Below the pieces are notes generated by a model. That model worked only from the letters and a program-made list of their open reading frames with translations, was not told the origin of the DNA and did no database searches. From Acidobacteriota bacterium (GTDB lineage Bacteria > Acidobacteriota > Terriglobia > Bryobacterales > Bryobacteraceae), in assembly GCA_014584705.1 (NCBI GenBank), contig JACTMJ010000016.1, forward strand, positions 62,001 to 126,000: a stretch of DNA of 64,000 nucleotides. Direction: 5' to 3'. Of this stretch, positions 39,201 through 48,673 are shown piece after piece; the stretch's first letter is position 1, and each line of letters opens with the position of its first letter. The position numbers and the translations under genes are program-made.

Positions 39201-39739
39201 CCTCCCTTCAGCGCGGCCGCGCCCACGTCCAGACGCAACTGCGATTGCGGCTTCGGGCCGGAATGGCATTCATAGCATCGTGCGCGGAAGATAGGCTCAA
39301 TGTCGCGCTGGAAATCAACCGCCGCCGTCGTGCCCGCAACTGGTGCCGAGGCCGAAGCCGCGGCGGCGAAAGCCTTCGTATCCTCCGCTGGCATCGCGTC
39401 GATCCATTCCCGAATGATGGCAATGGCTTCGGGTGCAAGCGCGGGGGTTCCAAGTGGCATCCGGAGCGTGCGGTCCGCCGTCACCAGTCGCTGGTAAAGG
39501 GCGCTGCCCGCGCTGTTGCCGGGCATCAGCGCAGGTCCGGATGCGCCGCCACGGGCGATGGCTTCGAGCGAATCCATGGCGAACTTTCCCTGTGGATTCA
39601 CGCCCGAGTGGCAAGCCAGACAACTCTTCGCGAAGATCGGGGCAACGTCGGCGGAGAAATTCCTTGCGGCATTCGCACGAACGCCCGGCTCCAACAGCAC
39701 AGCCAGAACCAAGACGGCGCCAAGCCATCCCTTACCCAT
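36224..39739 (-). CDS. PSD1/PSCyt multi-domain cytochrome protein (DUF1549/DUF1553)
   Basis: 1171 aa with signal peptide. Two c-type haem CxxCH motifs are at the N-terminus: [11 protein letters not shown] and [11 protein letters not shown], each followed by a planctomycete cytochrome-like segment. Then DUF1549 ([37 protein letters not shown]), a central beta-sandwich region with a stalk rich in Glu and Ala, and C-terminal DUF1553 ([44 protein letters not shown]). It is exported and, with the DUF1501 partner downstream, probably forms a surface complex for oxidising or processing glycans. The spacing and order are the canonical ones. Confidence 0.94.
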   Translation of the reverse strand: MGKGWLGAVLVLAVLLEPGVRANAARNFSADVAPIFAKSCLACHSGVNPQGKFAMDSLEAIARGGASGPALMPGNSAGSALYQRLVTADRTLRMPLGTPALAPEAIAIIREWIDAMPAEDTKAFAAAASASAPVAGTTAAVDFQRDIEPIFRARCYECHSGPKPQSQLRLDVGAAALKGGLGGKVILPGDAKGSRLLHRVRGQGGERRMPLQREPLNDTQIALLARWVDEGAKWPGAEQPDDSAVLSTHWSYVKPKRPAVPSGKASSWVRNPIDGFVLARLEKEGLSPSKTASKETLIRRVSLDLTGLPPTPAEVDAFLADSSENAYEKLVDRLLASKHYGERWARPWLDWARYADSHGFEKDMPRVMWKYRDWVIDALNANMPFDEFTIEQIAGDMLPKPTEAQLIATGFNRNTMFNEEGGVDPAEAYNDVLVDRVNTTATVWLGSTIACAQCHNHKFDPFTQKEYYQIYAFYANSEVEPRKNGDTSTTWVEPSLDLPTEAQAERRTELRSRIESLEAVLQTETPALAEARRKWEQAQTEAEKRWKTLRFGQAESTSGSTLTVREAGDILVNGANPSSDTYLLTGTAGAAGPATALMIEALPDASLPRGGPGRDLYGNFVLTDLTIEVSNSGSEKDWRTVEWRYARADDGRLGDVFKKPMPPEPGEKKLAEEPIHPLPVAQGERTKERGDQQLWVVDASREDERLPRRLIVPFNDAVTLGPNARIRVTMLHASPFGKQGVGHFRIALSSDADPEFAAELPARLRPLLRVAESARTEQQAKQIFESFTANTPRLAAVRDELKLHRRELRDLGIVSAMVMREKPGFARPSTPLRIRGSFLSPGEIVYADVPKVLNPLPADAMPNRLGLARWLVSKDNPLTARVMVNRFWEAYFGIGLVETSEDFGTQGALPSHPELLDWLAVEFMDSGWNWKHMQKLIVMSNTYRQDSAVTPRLQERDPYNRLLARGPRFRMEAEMIRDVALSASGLLSEKIGGPSVYPYQPDGIWDVPYSSAKWEESEGEDRYRRGIYTFLRRSSPYPSMTTFDAPSRETCTIRRTRTNTPLQALNGLNDPVFFEAARALARRVLAEGGDGERARVSYAFRLLTARPAPPTQLKEMLEWLQQERGRLIGDPKAASELAGDSVSAGQDPTELAAWTLLSNVLLNMDETVTRQ

Positions 39740-39899
39740 GCATCCCCCAATCTTGTGCCGCCCATTCTATAACCTGCCGAACGGGCGATTCAATGGGCTC
39801 CCTTCCTTATCGCGATGGTCGACTTCGGAGTTCAACCGCTGCACGAAGAAATGAGGGAGTCTGATAGGTGCGGTCCAAACGGTGATAGTGTAGGGGATT

Positions 39900-40853
39900 A
39901 TGCTGATCTCTAGGCGTTCGTTTCTGCACCTGGCGGGAGGGCTTGGAGTAGCGGCTCCGGCTGGTTTGTTGACCCCGCCCGCCTTGCAAGGGGCAACCGC
40001 CGCGTCCCGTTTTCGCTTCGCGGTGATCGCTGACACCCACATCATCGACAACTTTTACCATCCGCCGAATCCCAATACGGAGACCGCCTCGAGCGTGATC
40101 TTCTCCCGCGAGAGCCTCATTCGCACCCGCACGGCGATTCACGCGCTGAACCCCACGCCGGATATGGTCTTCGTGGTCGGAGATTTCTTCCACGACTACC
40201 CCTCGCGAGATTATGACTTCTATTTCAAGAACGTCACGCGCATCGATCACGCCAAGGCTATCACGGACCGATTCAAGATGAAGGTCTACCCAGGCTTCGG
40301 CAATCACGATTACGACGTGCCTGACCTTGACCGCACCTTTTCGCACCGCCTGGTTGCGCAGAAAATCGGCATCAAGCCCTACTACGCGGTGGACCACAAG
40401 GGCTGCCGCTTTCTGATGCTCAATAATTTTCTGGGCGAGACCTGGAACGCTGCTAACAAAGAGGTATTCAAGAAGACGGTGGGGTCATTCGGCGAAGAAC
40501 AACTGCAGTGGATTGAATCCCAGTTGGCCGCGCGGAAGCAGACGTTTATCTTCACGCACTATCCGCTCTCCATTGTCTCCGCCACGGAGGTGAAGGACTT
40601 CGGGCTGCTGCCGCTCATGAAGAAGTACGCCGACAACATTCACTTCATCACGGCCGGCCATTGGCACCGCTGGCACGACTTCAAGCGCGAATTCGGGCCT
40701 CAACATTACGTAATGGGAGCCACACGATACGACGCCGATGCGTACATGGTCGTGGATGTGGACGTCAAGGCCGCAAGTTGGGAAATTCGCAACCTGCACT
40801 GCTTCCATTGGGATTCCCGGCAAACAGACCCGTACGTGGAGACCCGTGCGTAA
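39900..40853 (+). CDS. Exported calcineurin-like metallophosphoesterase
   Basis: 317 aa with a Tat-like signal (LISRRSFLHLAGGLGVAAPAG). All metallophosphoesterase motifs are present in order: FAVIADTHIID (DxH), VVGDFFHDY (GD), GFGNHDYD (GNHD), IFTHYPLS (H) and TAGHWHRWHDF (GHxH), so the dinuclear metal centre should be intact. The protein probably hydrolyses phosphoesters in the periplasm; the substrate is unknown. It is divergent from the PSD1 gene and convergent with the zinc-ribbon gene 21 nt away. Confidence 0.92.
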   Translation: MLISRRSFLHLAGGLGVAAPAGLLTPPALQGATAASRFRFAVIADTHIIDNFYHPPNPNTETASSVIFSRESLIRTRTAIHALNPTPDMVFVVGDFFHDYPSRDYDFYFKNVTRIDHAKAITDRFKMKVYPGFGNHDYDVPDLDRTFSHRLVAQKIGIKPYYAVDHKGCRFLMLNNFLGETWNAANKEVFKKTVGSFGEEQLQWIESQLAARKQTFIFTHYPLSIVSATEVKDFGLLPLMKKYADNIHFITAGHWHRWHDFKREFGPQHYVMGATRYDADAYMVVDVDVKAASWEIRNLHCFHWDSRQTDPYVETRA

Positions 40854-40874
40854 ATAGAAACGACGCCGTGCGGT

Positions 40875-41240
40875 TTACGTGGTCTTCGCCGCGGCTGAGG
40901 GCTTCGACGCACCCTCGCTTGCGCTGCTCGAAGAACTTCCGGAGGAGGAATCTCCCGACGACTTCGCGCCGGAATCGGATGCGGACGATCCGCCGTTGGT
41001 CGATGCGCCTTCATGCTTCGACGCGGAATCGCTCTTCCCGTGCGACGAGCTATTCCCGGACTTAGCGTAATCGTTCACGTACCATCCGCTGCCCTTGAAG
41101 ACCAGCGCTGGCGCGGAGGTGATGCGGCTAACCTTTCCCTTCTTTTCACAATCGCAAACGGTGTCGGGCGGGTCGGAAAACTTCTGGCGCTTCTCGTAGA
41201 CTTTCCCGCATTCCTCGCACTTGTACTCGTAAATGGGCAT
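40875..41240 (-). CDS. FmdB-type zinc-ribbon protein with Ser-rich tail
   Basis: 121 aa from the ATG at 41240 (AAAGAGAAG upstream); the frame upstream is not needed. N-terminal zinc ribbon MPIYEYKCEECGKVYEKRQKF with a second CxC half (VCDCEKKGKVSRITSAPALVFKGSGWYVNDY) is the FmdB/CxxC_CxxC_SSSS family pattern. The C-terminal ~60 residues are almost entirely Ser, Gly, Ala and Lys and probably disordered. Function is not known in detail; proposed roles are regulatory. Confidence 0.9.
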   Translation of the reverse strand: MPIYEYKCEECGKVYEKRQKFSDPPDTVCDCEKKGKVSRITSAPALVFKGSGWYVNDYAKSGNSSSHGKSDSASKHEGASTNGGSSASDSGAKSSGDSSSGSSSSSASEGASKPSAAAKTT

Positions 41241-41490
41241 CGAACTTCTCTTTGATCGGACTTTCCGGCGAACCACGCCTACGCGGCCCGCATCCATGCG
41301 AACACCGCGCGTCACGGCCCTCTGAAGCTCTTCAGAACGGGTGGACACGCCGGGGATGGGATGAAATCCTCTAGGACGCTCGCTGTTTTCGGAATCTCGC
41401 CACGGTGGAAACCCAGTAGCTATTACCTATTATCGCACCGCCCGAAGAGCACGCAAAAGCGGGTGCCGCCCGCTTCCCTCGCGTGTCCCG

Positions 41491-42780
41491 TCAGGCCCCT
41501 GCTACGGCGAGCCAGGATGGCATCGCGCTCTGGCGCATCGCGACCTTGTCGCCATCCTTCGGCACGCCACTGGTGAGAACCTCGATCGCCTTTTTCACTA
41601 CCTTATCGGCTTCGGGAGCGGGGCGATTCTGGCGGAACGCGCGGATATCGAAGGTGGCGCCTTCGCCCTCTTCCTCCAACTCCTCCCGTGCGAAATCAGA
41701 AACCAGCACGGACGGGACAACGCCGCGATCCTGAATCGCCTCTTTAGCGGAACTCGTGTAGTACTTGCCCAGAGTCAGAATCAGCGCCGAACCGTCATCC
41801 ATACTGACGACACTCCGCATTCCCGCATCACCGTAAGTGCGGTCACCCACCACTTCGGCCCTCTTGGTGGCCTGCAGTACGGCGGCAGCGATCTCCGCGC
41901 CATTCGCGGTTCCCCGATTGGTGATCACCACCAGCGGAGCTTTCGTCACCGTTCCCTCCGCGGTTGCCATAAACACCTTCTTCGGCACCTTCTGGCCCTC
42001 AACCCACGCCATTTCGCCGGATTCCACGAACAGGTCCGCCAGCTTCAATCCCTCGTCATCCGCGCCGATCGCGGCATTGCGCAGATCGAGCACGAAGCGC
42101 GTCGCGCCCTGCCGGGAGAGAGCCTGGACCGCCTTGGCCACCAGTTCCGCGCGACCGGTGTTCAGGACGTCCGGCCGAATATAGCCCACGTTGCCTTCGA
42201 TCAGCTTTGAAAACACCGGGGGCACGGGCGCTCCGCCCAAGGTCAGAGACATCTTCTCCGCCGCCGACGTACCCAGCCGGATCACTTCCATCTGCACTTC
42301 CGGGCCTCGTGCGCCCTTGAACAGGATCTCCGCATACGCCAGGGGCATATCCCGCGTGGAAATACCGTTGATGCTCTCGATCACATCGCCCGTGCCGAGA
42401 CCCGCCTTATCGGCTGGCGACCCCGGAATGACGCCGATGACGCCAATCATGCCGAAGCGGCGGGAGAGGGCGAAGCCCGCCACGTTCTCCTGGCTGTCTT
42501 TATACTTCTGGTATTCGAAATACTGGTCCGCGTTGAGATAGCTTGCGTACGGATCAATCGCTTCGAGCATGCCAGTGAGCGCGCCGTTCGTGACGCTGCT
42601 CAGGTCCGGTTCCTCCACGTACTCGCTCTTGATGCGGCTCAAGACCTCAGTGAAAACCGCGATGTGGGGGTACGCGCCCTTGCTGTCGGACTTGGTGCGA
42701 GCAAGCACCGCGCCCACCAGCAGGAGCACCACCATCACGAGAGAAAGGGAAACAACGGCAAGTTTGACCCGGCTGTTCAT
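41491..42780 (-). CDS. S41 C-terminal-processing-protease homologue lacking the catalytic Ser and Lys
   Basis: 429 aa: N-terminal membrane anchor (VKLAVVSLSLVMVVLLLVGAVLA), a PDZ domain (about 105-170; VIPGSPADKAGLGTGDVIESINGIS), then the S41 fold. In active enzymes the nucleophile lies in NxGSASASE and the base Lys 25 residues later in TxGKG. Here the first motif is NRGTANGAE with Asn293 at the nucleophile position, and the second is TYGDAG with Asp318 exactly 25 residues on. The usual DLRxNxGG motif is also degraded (DLRNAAIGADD). The fold and PDZ look intact, so this is likely a pseudoenzyme with a scaffold or regulatory role rather than a protease. Confidence 0.85.
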   Translation of the reverse strand: MNSRVKLAVVSLSLVMVVLLLVGAVLARTKSDSKGAYPHIAVFTEVLSRIKSEYVEEPDLSSVTNGALTGMLEAIDPYASYLNADQYFEYQKYKDSQENVAGFALSRRFGMIGVIGVIPGSPADKAGLGTGDVIESINGISTRDMPLAYAEILFKGARGPEVQMEVIRLGTSAAEKMSLTLGGAPVPPVFSKLIEGNVGYIRPDVLNTGRAELVAKAVQALSRQGATRFVLDLRNAAIGADDEGLKLADLFVESGEMAWVEGQKVPKKVFMATAEGTVTKAPLVVITNRGTANGAEIAAAVLQATKRAEVVGDRTYGDAGMRSVVSMDDGSALILTLGKYYTSSAKEAIQDRGVVPSVLVSDFAREELEEEGEGATFDIRAFRQNRPAPEADKVVKKAIEVLTSGVPKDGDKVAMRQSAMPSWLAVAGA

Positions 42781-42844
42781 AGAGTCCTTTAGGCGGATTG
42801 CAAGCGTACGCGAAGAGCGCCCAGCCCGATAGCGTAAGTATAAC

Positions 42845-42875
42845 AGCGGGGGAGCCGGAATCCGGCTCCCCCGCT
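42845..42875. terminator. Long perfect hairpin downstream of the trpB2 gene
   Basis: AGCGGGGGAGCCGGA pairs perfectly with TCCGGCTCCCCCGCT around a 1-nt centre (effective loop a few nt). It lies between the S41-like gene start and the trpB2 stop, so it would end trpB2 transcription on the minus strand. No long U-run follows (TGTTATACTT), so it may also be a processing or regulatory structure for the downstream gene. Confidence 0.5.
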
Positions 42876-42991
42876 CGAACGGAGACTTTCGCTGGCGCGG
42901 GCATTTGTGCCCTGCATCTATACAGATTCAGACGCACGCCGGACCGCACCGTTTCTCTTGAGCGAAAATCGTCCGCGACCGCGCCTTTCGG

Positions 42992-44356
42992 CTAAGCCGA
43001 AACCGACGGCAGCCCGGAGAGGGCCATCGCCAGCTCATTCTCGTCGTAATGAAGGTCAACCAACTTGCCATCGAAATAGTCAATATAGGCTTGCATGTCG
43101 AAGTGGCCGTGCCCGCTCAGGTTGAACAGAATAGTGCGGCTCACTCCCTCTTCCTTCGCGCGCAACGCCTCCTCGATTGCGCCCCGGACGGCGTGGTTTG
43201 CCTCCGGCGCGGGAACGATTCCCTCCGTTCGGGCGAATTGCACACCCGCCGAGAAGCACGCAAGCTGTTGATACGCAACCGCTTCGATCAACCCCAACTC
43301 AAGCAGATGGCTTACCATCGGGGCCATCCCGTGGTAGCGCAGGCCGCCCGCATGGAAGCCCGGCGGCGTAAACGTGGAGCCGAGCGTGTGCATCTTGGTG
43401 AGCGGCGTGAGATGTGCCGTATCGCCGAAGTCGTAAGCGTACTTGCCCCGCGTCAGGCTGGGGCAGGCCGCCGGTTCCACGGCCACAATCCTGGGTTTAG
43501 CTCCTCCGCGCAAGCCGGCCCCGATAAACGGGAACGCCAGCCCCGCGAAGTTGGATCCTCCGCCGGCGCAGCCCACGATCACGTCCGGCGCGTCACCGGC
43601 AAGCGCCATCTGCTCCATCGCTTCCAGGCCAATGACGCTCTGGTGGAGAAGAACGTGATTGAGCACGGAACCGAGCGCGTACTTGACGCCGGGATCCTGC
43701 GCCGCCACTTCGACGGCCTCCGAGATGGCGATTCCCAGGCTCCCGGGATGGTCCGCCCGCTGCGCGAGAATCGCGCGTCCGGAGGCGGTCTGCGTGGAAG
43801 GCGACGCCACGCAGGTGGCGCCGTAGGTTTCCATGAGCGCCCTTCGGTAAGGTTTCTGGTTATAAGAAACCCGCACCATGAAAACTTGTACATCAATGCC
43901 GAACAGCGCGCCGGCAAAGGCCAGGGAGGATCCCCACTGCCCCGCTCCGGTCTCGGTTGAAATTCGCTTAATTCCGGCTTCCTTGTTGTAGAACGCTTGC
44001 GCCACCGCCGTATTCGGCTTGTGGCTTCCGGCCGGGCTCACCCCCTCGTACTTGTAATAAATCTTCGCGGGCGTATCGAGCACCTTTTCGAGCCGCCGCG
44101 CCCGGAAGAGAGGTGAAGGACGCCATTGCCGGTAGATATCGCGCACCGGCTTGGGAATTTCGATTTCCCGATCGGTGGAGACTTCCTGCTCGATCAGCGC
44201 CATCGGGAACAACGGTTCCAGATCGCCCGGAGTCACGGGGTTCTTCGTGCCGGGGTGGAGAACAGGCGGCAGCGGCGAGGGCAGATCGGCCGCCAGGTTA
44301 TACCAATGCCGGGGAATGCGGTCCTCATCCAGGAGGTATTTCACGGTGTCAGACAA
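42992..44356 (-). CDS. trpB: Tryptophan synthase beta chain, TrpB2 type
   Basis: 454 aa, longer than classical TrpB (~400), with the N-terminal extension of the TrpB2 group ([20 protein letters not shown]...). The PLP lysine lies in [21 protein letters not shown]. The phosphate-binding Gly-rich loop is [15 protein letters not shown], and [11 protein letters not shown] is the substrate loop. It condenses indole with serine; TrpB2 enzymes often work without TrpA or scavenge free indole. No other trp gene is next to it, in keeping with the orphan habit of TrpB2. Confidence 0.95.
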   Translation of the reverse strand: MSDTVKYLLDEDRIPRHWYNLAADLPSPLPPVLHPGTKNPVTPGDLEPLFPMALIEQEVSTDREIEIPKPVRDIYRQWRPSPLFRARRLEKVLDTPAKIYYKYEGVSPAGSHKPNTAVAQAFYNKEAGIKRISTETGAGQWGSSLAFAGALFGIDVQVFMVRVSYNQKPYRRALMETYGATCVASPSTQTASGRAILAQRADHPGSLGIAISEAVEVAAQDPGVKYALGSVLNHVLLHQSVIGLEAMEQMALAGDAPDVIVGCAGGGSNFAGLAFPFIGAGLRGGAKPRIVAVEPAACPSLTRGKYAYDFGDTAHLTPLTKMHTLGSTFTPPGFHAGGLRYHGMAPMVSHLLELGLIEAVAYQQLACFSAGVQFARTEGIVPAPEANHAVRGAIEEALRAKEEGVSRTILFNLSGHGHFDMQAYIDYFDGKLVDLHYDENELAMALSGLPSVSA

Positions 44357-44548
44357 GAGAGTGCTCCTTTCGCGGCTTCATTGCGCAAAGAGGCCAGTGT
44401 ATCGAATAGACGCTGGAATCCGAAAATCGCGGTCGCCCCAGGGGTGCGCGACAACCGGGCCTCCGCCTTAAGCAATCCGGCATGCTCCGGACGGTTCGCG
44501 GAACCAACGCCGTCATCGCCCCGCGATGCCTCCATCTCAATGGCCGCC

Positions 44549-46321
44549 TCAAAACCGGTTGGGAGGAGCGGCGGGCAGCGTGCCTTCCGCTTTCCCGTCG
44601 CGCTCCCGGGGCCCGTCGCGCACCCGGGGCGGTCCGTTCACGGTGCCGCTCACGCGCCCCACGCTCAATTCGCCAAACTTTGCATTGCAGGAATTGCCGT
44701 ACACGTAATTCGGGCCCGCAACGGGGAGATCTCCGGCGCCGATGTTGTCTCCCTCCGTGATGCAGCTCGCATCCCAGGGGAAAAAGATACGGTTGTCGCG
44801 GATGATGTTGTCCGAGGCGCTGTGCCGTGCCTTCGGCTCGCGCAGCGTATTGGCAAGCACGATGGGCCCGTTCAGTGTGCTCGAATGGCGAATCTCGTTC
44901 CGCTCCACCACGCTCTCCCGGAAATCCATCAGCAGCATCGCGTAGCCTCCCAGATTGAACAGTCGGTTCTCCGCGATGTGAACCCGGCGTGTGGGGATGT
45001 TCGCGGAACTGTTGCTGAGGTTGATGCCCTTCGTGAGGTTCCCCGGCGCATTGGCGGCATCGCCGCCCGTGTAAGGCCCGAATTCGGCGACGCGGTCGAG
45101 CACCGCGCGGTAAGCGTCTTCCCGGCCGGGAATCCGAATCTCATTTCGCAGTACTTTCCCTTCCGTGAAGCCATCCAGGTCAATGGCTGTGCCATTCACG
45201 CTGGTCAGGGTGTTATCGCTGTACACCGAATCGATAACAAGGCCCGTGGTGTCGATGCCCACCGGCGAGATGTTGTCAGCCATCCCTTGGGCTACTCCCG
45301 GATACCATGCCGGGCGAGGCCGATCTTCGTCCGTCTCCGTCACAAAGCCGGTGCGGCGAATCCGGTTCCCGGCCACGAGCGCCCGCCGGGTGTTGCCGAT
45401 CTGGATGGCGTCGAGGCCAATATCCTCAAAGCGATTCCCGCGCACCACAATATCTTCGTTGAGGGTTTGGAAGCCGTAGCCGTGTCCCCAGATGGCGTGG
45501 CCATCGATGCGATTGAAGTCGCAATCCTCCACCACAAGGCCGCGCAGGGCGAACCGCGCGAAATCGAGATCGCGCCCGTCGTTCTGATAGTGGATACCGC
45601 CGGTCCACGCGCCGTAACGGATGTCGGCCGGCCGGGTTCCGGCAGCCGCGACGCCGAAGAGGTGCGGCCGGTTATTGCGGAGGATGCACTTCCGAATCGT
45701 CACATCGCGAATGTCTCCGTAGCGGGCGTCGACGAGGACGGCATAGCCGCCGGTATGCTCGATGGTGACGCCTTCCAGAAGCGCGCCGCTCACGCCCCGG
45801 TGGATGGTGACGGACGTATTCGCGAGAAAATCGGCGTGCATCGGGTTGCCGTAGATCGGCGCGCCGAACACAGACGGCCCGCCGGAGAGATCGGAATAGG
45901 GAATGCGGCGTGCCTCGGTAACGCCGCCGTCGAACCGGAACCGCCGCAGCGCCTGGTTTGACCCGCGCAGATTGAGAACGCCCTCGCCGTCGGCAACCGT
46001 CACCGCGCGATAGAGCAGGGTTGCATCGCCCGCGCCTTCGAGAGCGATGCCCGGCCGCGTGAATTGCAGCGGACGATCGATTCCGTAGCGCCCGGCCGGG
46101 AGGCGCAGCGACTCTCCCGGAGCCAGACGGTCGAGCGCGGACTGGATGCACGCGGAAGCTTTCGGAGCGGGAGGACAGACGCTTTGCGCGGCCGCCGCGA
46201 CAGTCTGAGCGAGACAGAACAACAACAGGATCGGAATGCATCTTCCGGCGGCGTGAGTTGACCCGCACCGGGCAGTGACGGGCATTTCCTGAACTGCGTT
46301 TACGCCGGAGAGCGGTTTCAT
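44549..46321 (-). CDS. Secreted right-handed parallel beta-helix protein
   Basis: About 590 aa from the ATG at 46321 (an ATG at 46354 overlaps the upstream gene's end). A signal peptide lies in CIPILLLFCLAQTVAAAAQ. The first strand set, SACIQSALDRLAPGESLRLPAGRYGIDRPL, is the usual pectate-lyase-like cap. Many short repeating strands with stacked Asn follow (VEDCDFNRIDGHAIWGHGYG, NDNIVVRGNRFEDIGLDAIQIGN-type units, VHIAENRLFNLGGYAMLLMDF). Beta-helix proteins of this type bind or cleave polysaccharides; I see no defined catalytic signature. It is probably co-transcribed with the methyltransferase gene 13 nt upstream. Confidence 0.82.
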   Translation of the reverse strand: MKPLSGVNAVQEMPVTARCGSTHAAGRCIPILLLFCLAQTVAAAAQSVCPPAPKASACIQSALDRLAPGESLRLPAGRYGIDRPLQFTRPGIALEGAGDATLLYRAVTVADGEGVLNLRGSNQALRRFRFDGGVTEARRIPYSDLSGGPSVFGAPIYGNPMHADFLANTSVTIHRGVSGALLEGVTIEHTGGYAVLVDARYGDIRDVTIRKCILRNNRPHLFGVAAAGTRPADIRYGAWTGGIHYQNDGRDLDFARFALRGLVVEDCDFNRIDGHAIWGHGYGFQTLNEDIVVRGNRFEDIGLDAIQIGNTRRALVAGNRIRRTGFVTETDEDRPRPAWYPGVAQGMADNISPVGIDTTGLVIDSVYSDNTLTSVNGTAIDLDGFTEGKVLRNEIRIPGREDAYRAVLDRVAEFGPYTGGDAANAPGNLTKGINLSNSSANIPTRRVHIAENRLFNLGGYAMLLMDFRESVVERNEIRHSSTLNGPIVLANTLREPKARHSASDNIIRDNRIFFPWDASCITEGDNIGAGDLPVAGPNYVYGNSCNAKFGELSVGRVSGTVNGPPRVRDGPRERDGKAEGTLPAAPPNRF

Positions 46322-46334
46322 CGGAAGTCCGCGC

Positions 46335-47102
46335 CTAGCGCAGCGCGCGCACAATCACGCGCTGCCGCCGCGCCAGTTGTTCATATGCCCCGGCCGGCGG
46401 ATCGAGAAACGTCACCTCGCGAAACCCGGCCGCATGCAGAAGGAAGCGCAGAGCGTTGGGAGACGGGCAGGTGACCACGGGCGTCGAGCCGGTTTCCTGA
46501 TTGCCTTGCGCGTATTCGCCGCTCTCGTCAATCACGGCCAGCACCCCCTGGAAAGGGCGGGTCCACTCCCGGCTTCCCCACTCCGCGACGCCTTCCACTT
46601 CGGCCACCACCTGGGTTTCCAGCAGCAGCATTTCTCCGGTGAGCGCGTGGAGACGCCGCAGTACGCGCATCGGATTTTCCAGATGATAAAGCAAGCCGAA
46701 ACAGAGCGTGAGTTCAAAGGTGCCGAGCGAAGCCGGGTTGAGTTCCTCCACGTCCGCCTGAAGGAAGCGGAGCGCGGAGACATTCTGCTGTTCCGCCACG
46801 AATCTCGCGCGGCGCAGGTTCTCTTCGCGGTAGTCGATCCCGAGCACTTCGGCGACGCCCAGCTTGCGCATGGCAAGCGCGTAGTAACCTTCGTGGCAGC
46901 CAACGTCCACCGCCCGCACGGAGGTGAGCTTTTCCCCAAAATGCGCCCGTAGCGCGGATTCCATCATTTCGCGCCGCGTCTCAAAAATGGCCTGCACTTC
47001 CCTGGGGATTTTCGACGGGGTGGAGACTCCGCCGGGGAGGGCGAATGAGTAGAACCACGGGCCAATTTCCGCGATCTTTTCCTGAAGTTCCGCTGTGGTC
47101 AT
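46335..47102 (-). CDS. Class I SAM-dependent methyltransferase
   Basis: 255 aa. SAM-binding motif I is VRAVDVGCHEGYYALAM, motif II is EVLGIDYREENLRRARF, and motif IV/post is FLQADVEELNPASLGTFELTLCFGLLYHLENPMRVLRRL; the last resembles DUF1698/CmoB-like enzymes. The C-terminus (ALRFLLHAAGFREVTFLDPP) is typical of small-molecule or sugar methyltransferases. With a GT4 glycosyltransferase upstream and the beta-helix protein downstream, a role in glycan modification is reasonable but not shown. Confidence 0.88.
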   Translation of the reverse strand: MTTAELQEKIAEIGPWFYSFALPGGVSTPSKIPREVQAIFETRREMMESALRAHFGEKLTSVRAVDVGCHEGYYALAMRKLGVAEVLGIDYREENLRRARFVAEQQNVSALRFLQADVEELNPASLGTFELTLCFGLLYHLENPMRVLRRLHALTGEMLLLETQVVAEVEGVAEWGSREWTRPFQGVLAVIDESGEYAQGNQETGSTPVVTCPSPNALRFLLHAAGFREVTFLDPPAGAYEQLARRQRVIVRALR

Positions 47103-47233
47103 GAAAGAAAATCGGAGCGCGCGCCGGGCGATTCCTTCCCTTCAGTGTCGCTCAAGTCCGGATTGGATTTGGCAGGCTCCAGCCCGGAGCCCGCTTCCGC
47201 GGCCGCCGGAAGGGCGCGCGGAACCCGAGAGGA

Positions 47234-48421
47234 TCAAGAACCCCGATAGATGCGCGCAAGGAGCCTTACGTTCTGAACGCAGTTAAACTCAGAAGCTTCC
47301 ATCTCCGAGAGGGCCGCCTGCTGGTTCCCCGCGTTTCGGAGCTTCACCTGGCCGAGCGCCGCATCCGCCCACATCCGCGCGCCGGCATCCGCTGGAATCT
47401 GAGTTACCAGCCAGGGCGTGACGATCGCCTCCGTCGTGACCCCGTCGGAAATCACAAGCGGTACACCGGCCGCCTGCGCCTCCACCACGGCAATGGGCAG
47501 AGCCTCATTCCCCCTCGGGGGCGGAGGGGATGGGAACAGAAAAACGTCCAGCACTCCGCGCAGCATGTCCGCGACGTCCGATCTGGTTCCCACGAGTTTG
47601 AGCCGGTCGCTGATCCCCAGTTCACGGGCTCTCCGCTCCAGGGGCTCCCTCAAGGGACCCTCGCCGATCAGAACCAGATAGGTATTGGGATTCGAGGCCA
47701 GGACGGCTTTGAGCACATCCACCAAAAACTCGGAGTTCTTCTCGGGGCTCAGCCTCCCGATGCTGCCCAGAACCAAAGCGTCTTCGGGGATGCCGAACGC
47801 GCTCTTCGAGATCTGAGCGGGGACGGGCGTCTTAAACGGGTTCAGGTTGATGCCGCATCGCATCACGCGCCAGCGACGGTCTTTTCGCCAGGAAGGGCCA
47901 AACAGATCCTCCGTGGACACCGTGGAAGGCCCCATGCCGGCGGTTGCGAAGAGCCGGATCAGCGTTCGCGATAGCGCCATATAGAGGCGGCGAGCGAACG
48001 GCCTGCGATCATTGCCGACGACGTTGTGCGAATGCACCACGCGTACGGGAATCCCCTCGAGCCAGGCGCCGGCAACGACGAATCCGCTGTATGCATGCAT
48101 GTGGCAATGAATGGCGTCGAACGGTCCAAACTCGCGAAGGATGCGGCGCAGATTGATCAGGAAGCGCAGCGGATTCGTACATCCGGCGCAATAGTGGACG
48201 GGAATCCCCAGCTCATGCGCCCTGCGGCTAAAGAGCCCGTCGCCCCCATAGGCGACGGCGATATCCATGGAGAGATTTTCAGCCGAGCCGGCCGGGCAAA
48301 GGTCAATGAGCCATCGCTCAACTCCGCCGGAACGAAGCATGGACGCGATCTGGAGGACGCGCAGAGGACTCTCGGCAAGAGCGGGCGGCGTCGATCTTTC
48401 GCTGGAGGATTCCGTGGTCAT
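47234..48421 (-). CDS. GT4-family glycosyltransferase
   Basis: 395 aa from the ATG at 48421; the track of open frame to 48502 lacks family sequence. N-terminal GT-B half: RVLQIASMLRSGGVERWLIDL, then FDAIHCHMHAYSGFVV and VRVVHSHNVVG. C-terminal half: VLGSIGRLSPEKNSEFLVDVL (donor-binding) and FLFPSPPPPRGNEALPIAVVEAQAAGVPLVIS, the E-x7-E motif of retaining GT4 enzymes. It transfers a sugar from a nucleotide donor, most likely for surface polysaccharide. It is the first gene of the minus-strand cluster that ends with the beta-helix protein. Confidence 0.93.
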   Translation of the reverse strand: MTTESSSERSTPPALAESPLRVLQIASMLRSGGVERWLIDLCPAGSAENLSMDIAVAYGGDGLFSRRAHELGIPVHYCAGCTNPLRFLINLRRILREFGPFDAIHCHMHAYSGFVVAGAWLEGIPVRVVHSHNVVGNDRRPFARRLYMALSRTLIRLFATAGMGPSTVSTEDLFGPSWRKDRRWRVMRCGINLNPFKTPVPAQISKSAFGIPEDALVLGSIGRLSPEKNSEFLVDVLKAVLASNPNTYLVLIGEGPLREPLERRARELGISDRLKLVGTRSDVADMLRGVLDVFLFPSPPPPRGNEALPIAVVEAQAAGVPLVISDGVTTEAIVTPWLVTQIPADAGARMWADAALGQVKLRNAGNQQAALSEMEASEFNCVQNVRLLARIYRGS

Positions 48422-48673
48422 GGGTTCGAAATACCCTAGAATACTACGCCGGGCCGCAGCCATTCCGCGAACCCGGGTAAGAGCTGTCAAGATAAGCCTC
48501 ACCTTCCGTTGCGGACAAAGCCCACAAGAAGCTCTCCGTCTTGCGATCCCTTTGCGCGGCGGGAATGAAGCACACTTGTGCCTTGGACGGCAAGTGCGTT
48601 ACGACTATGTTAGGATCGCATCGAGGAAATCTGACATAATCATCCGAATTCGCATCAAGGGAGTTTGCAATCT

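Noticed and set aside
44126..45961. 611-aa + strand frame
   Set aside because: Antisense to the beta-helix protein gene, which has a signal peptide and family-like repeats.
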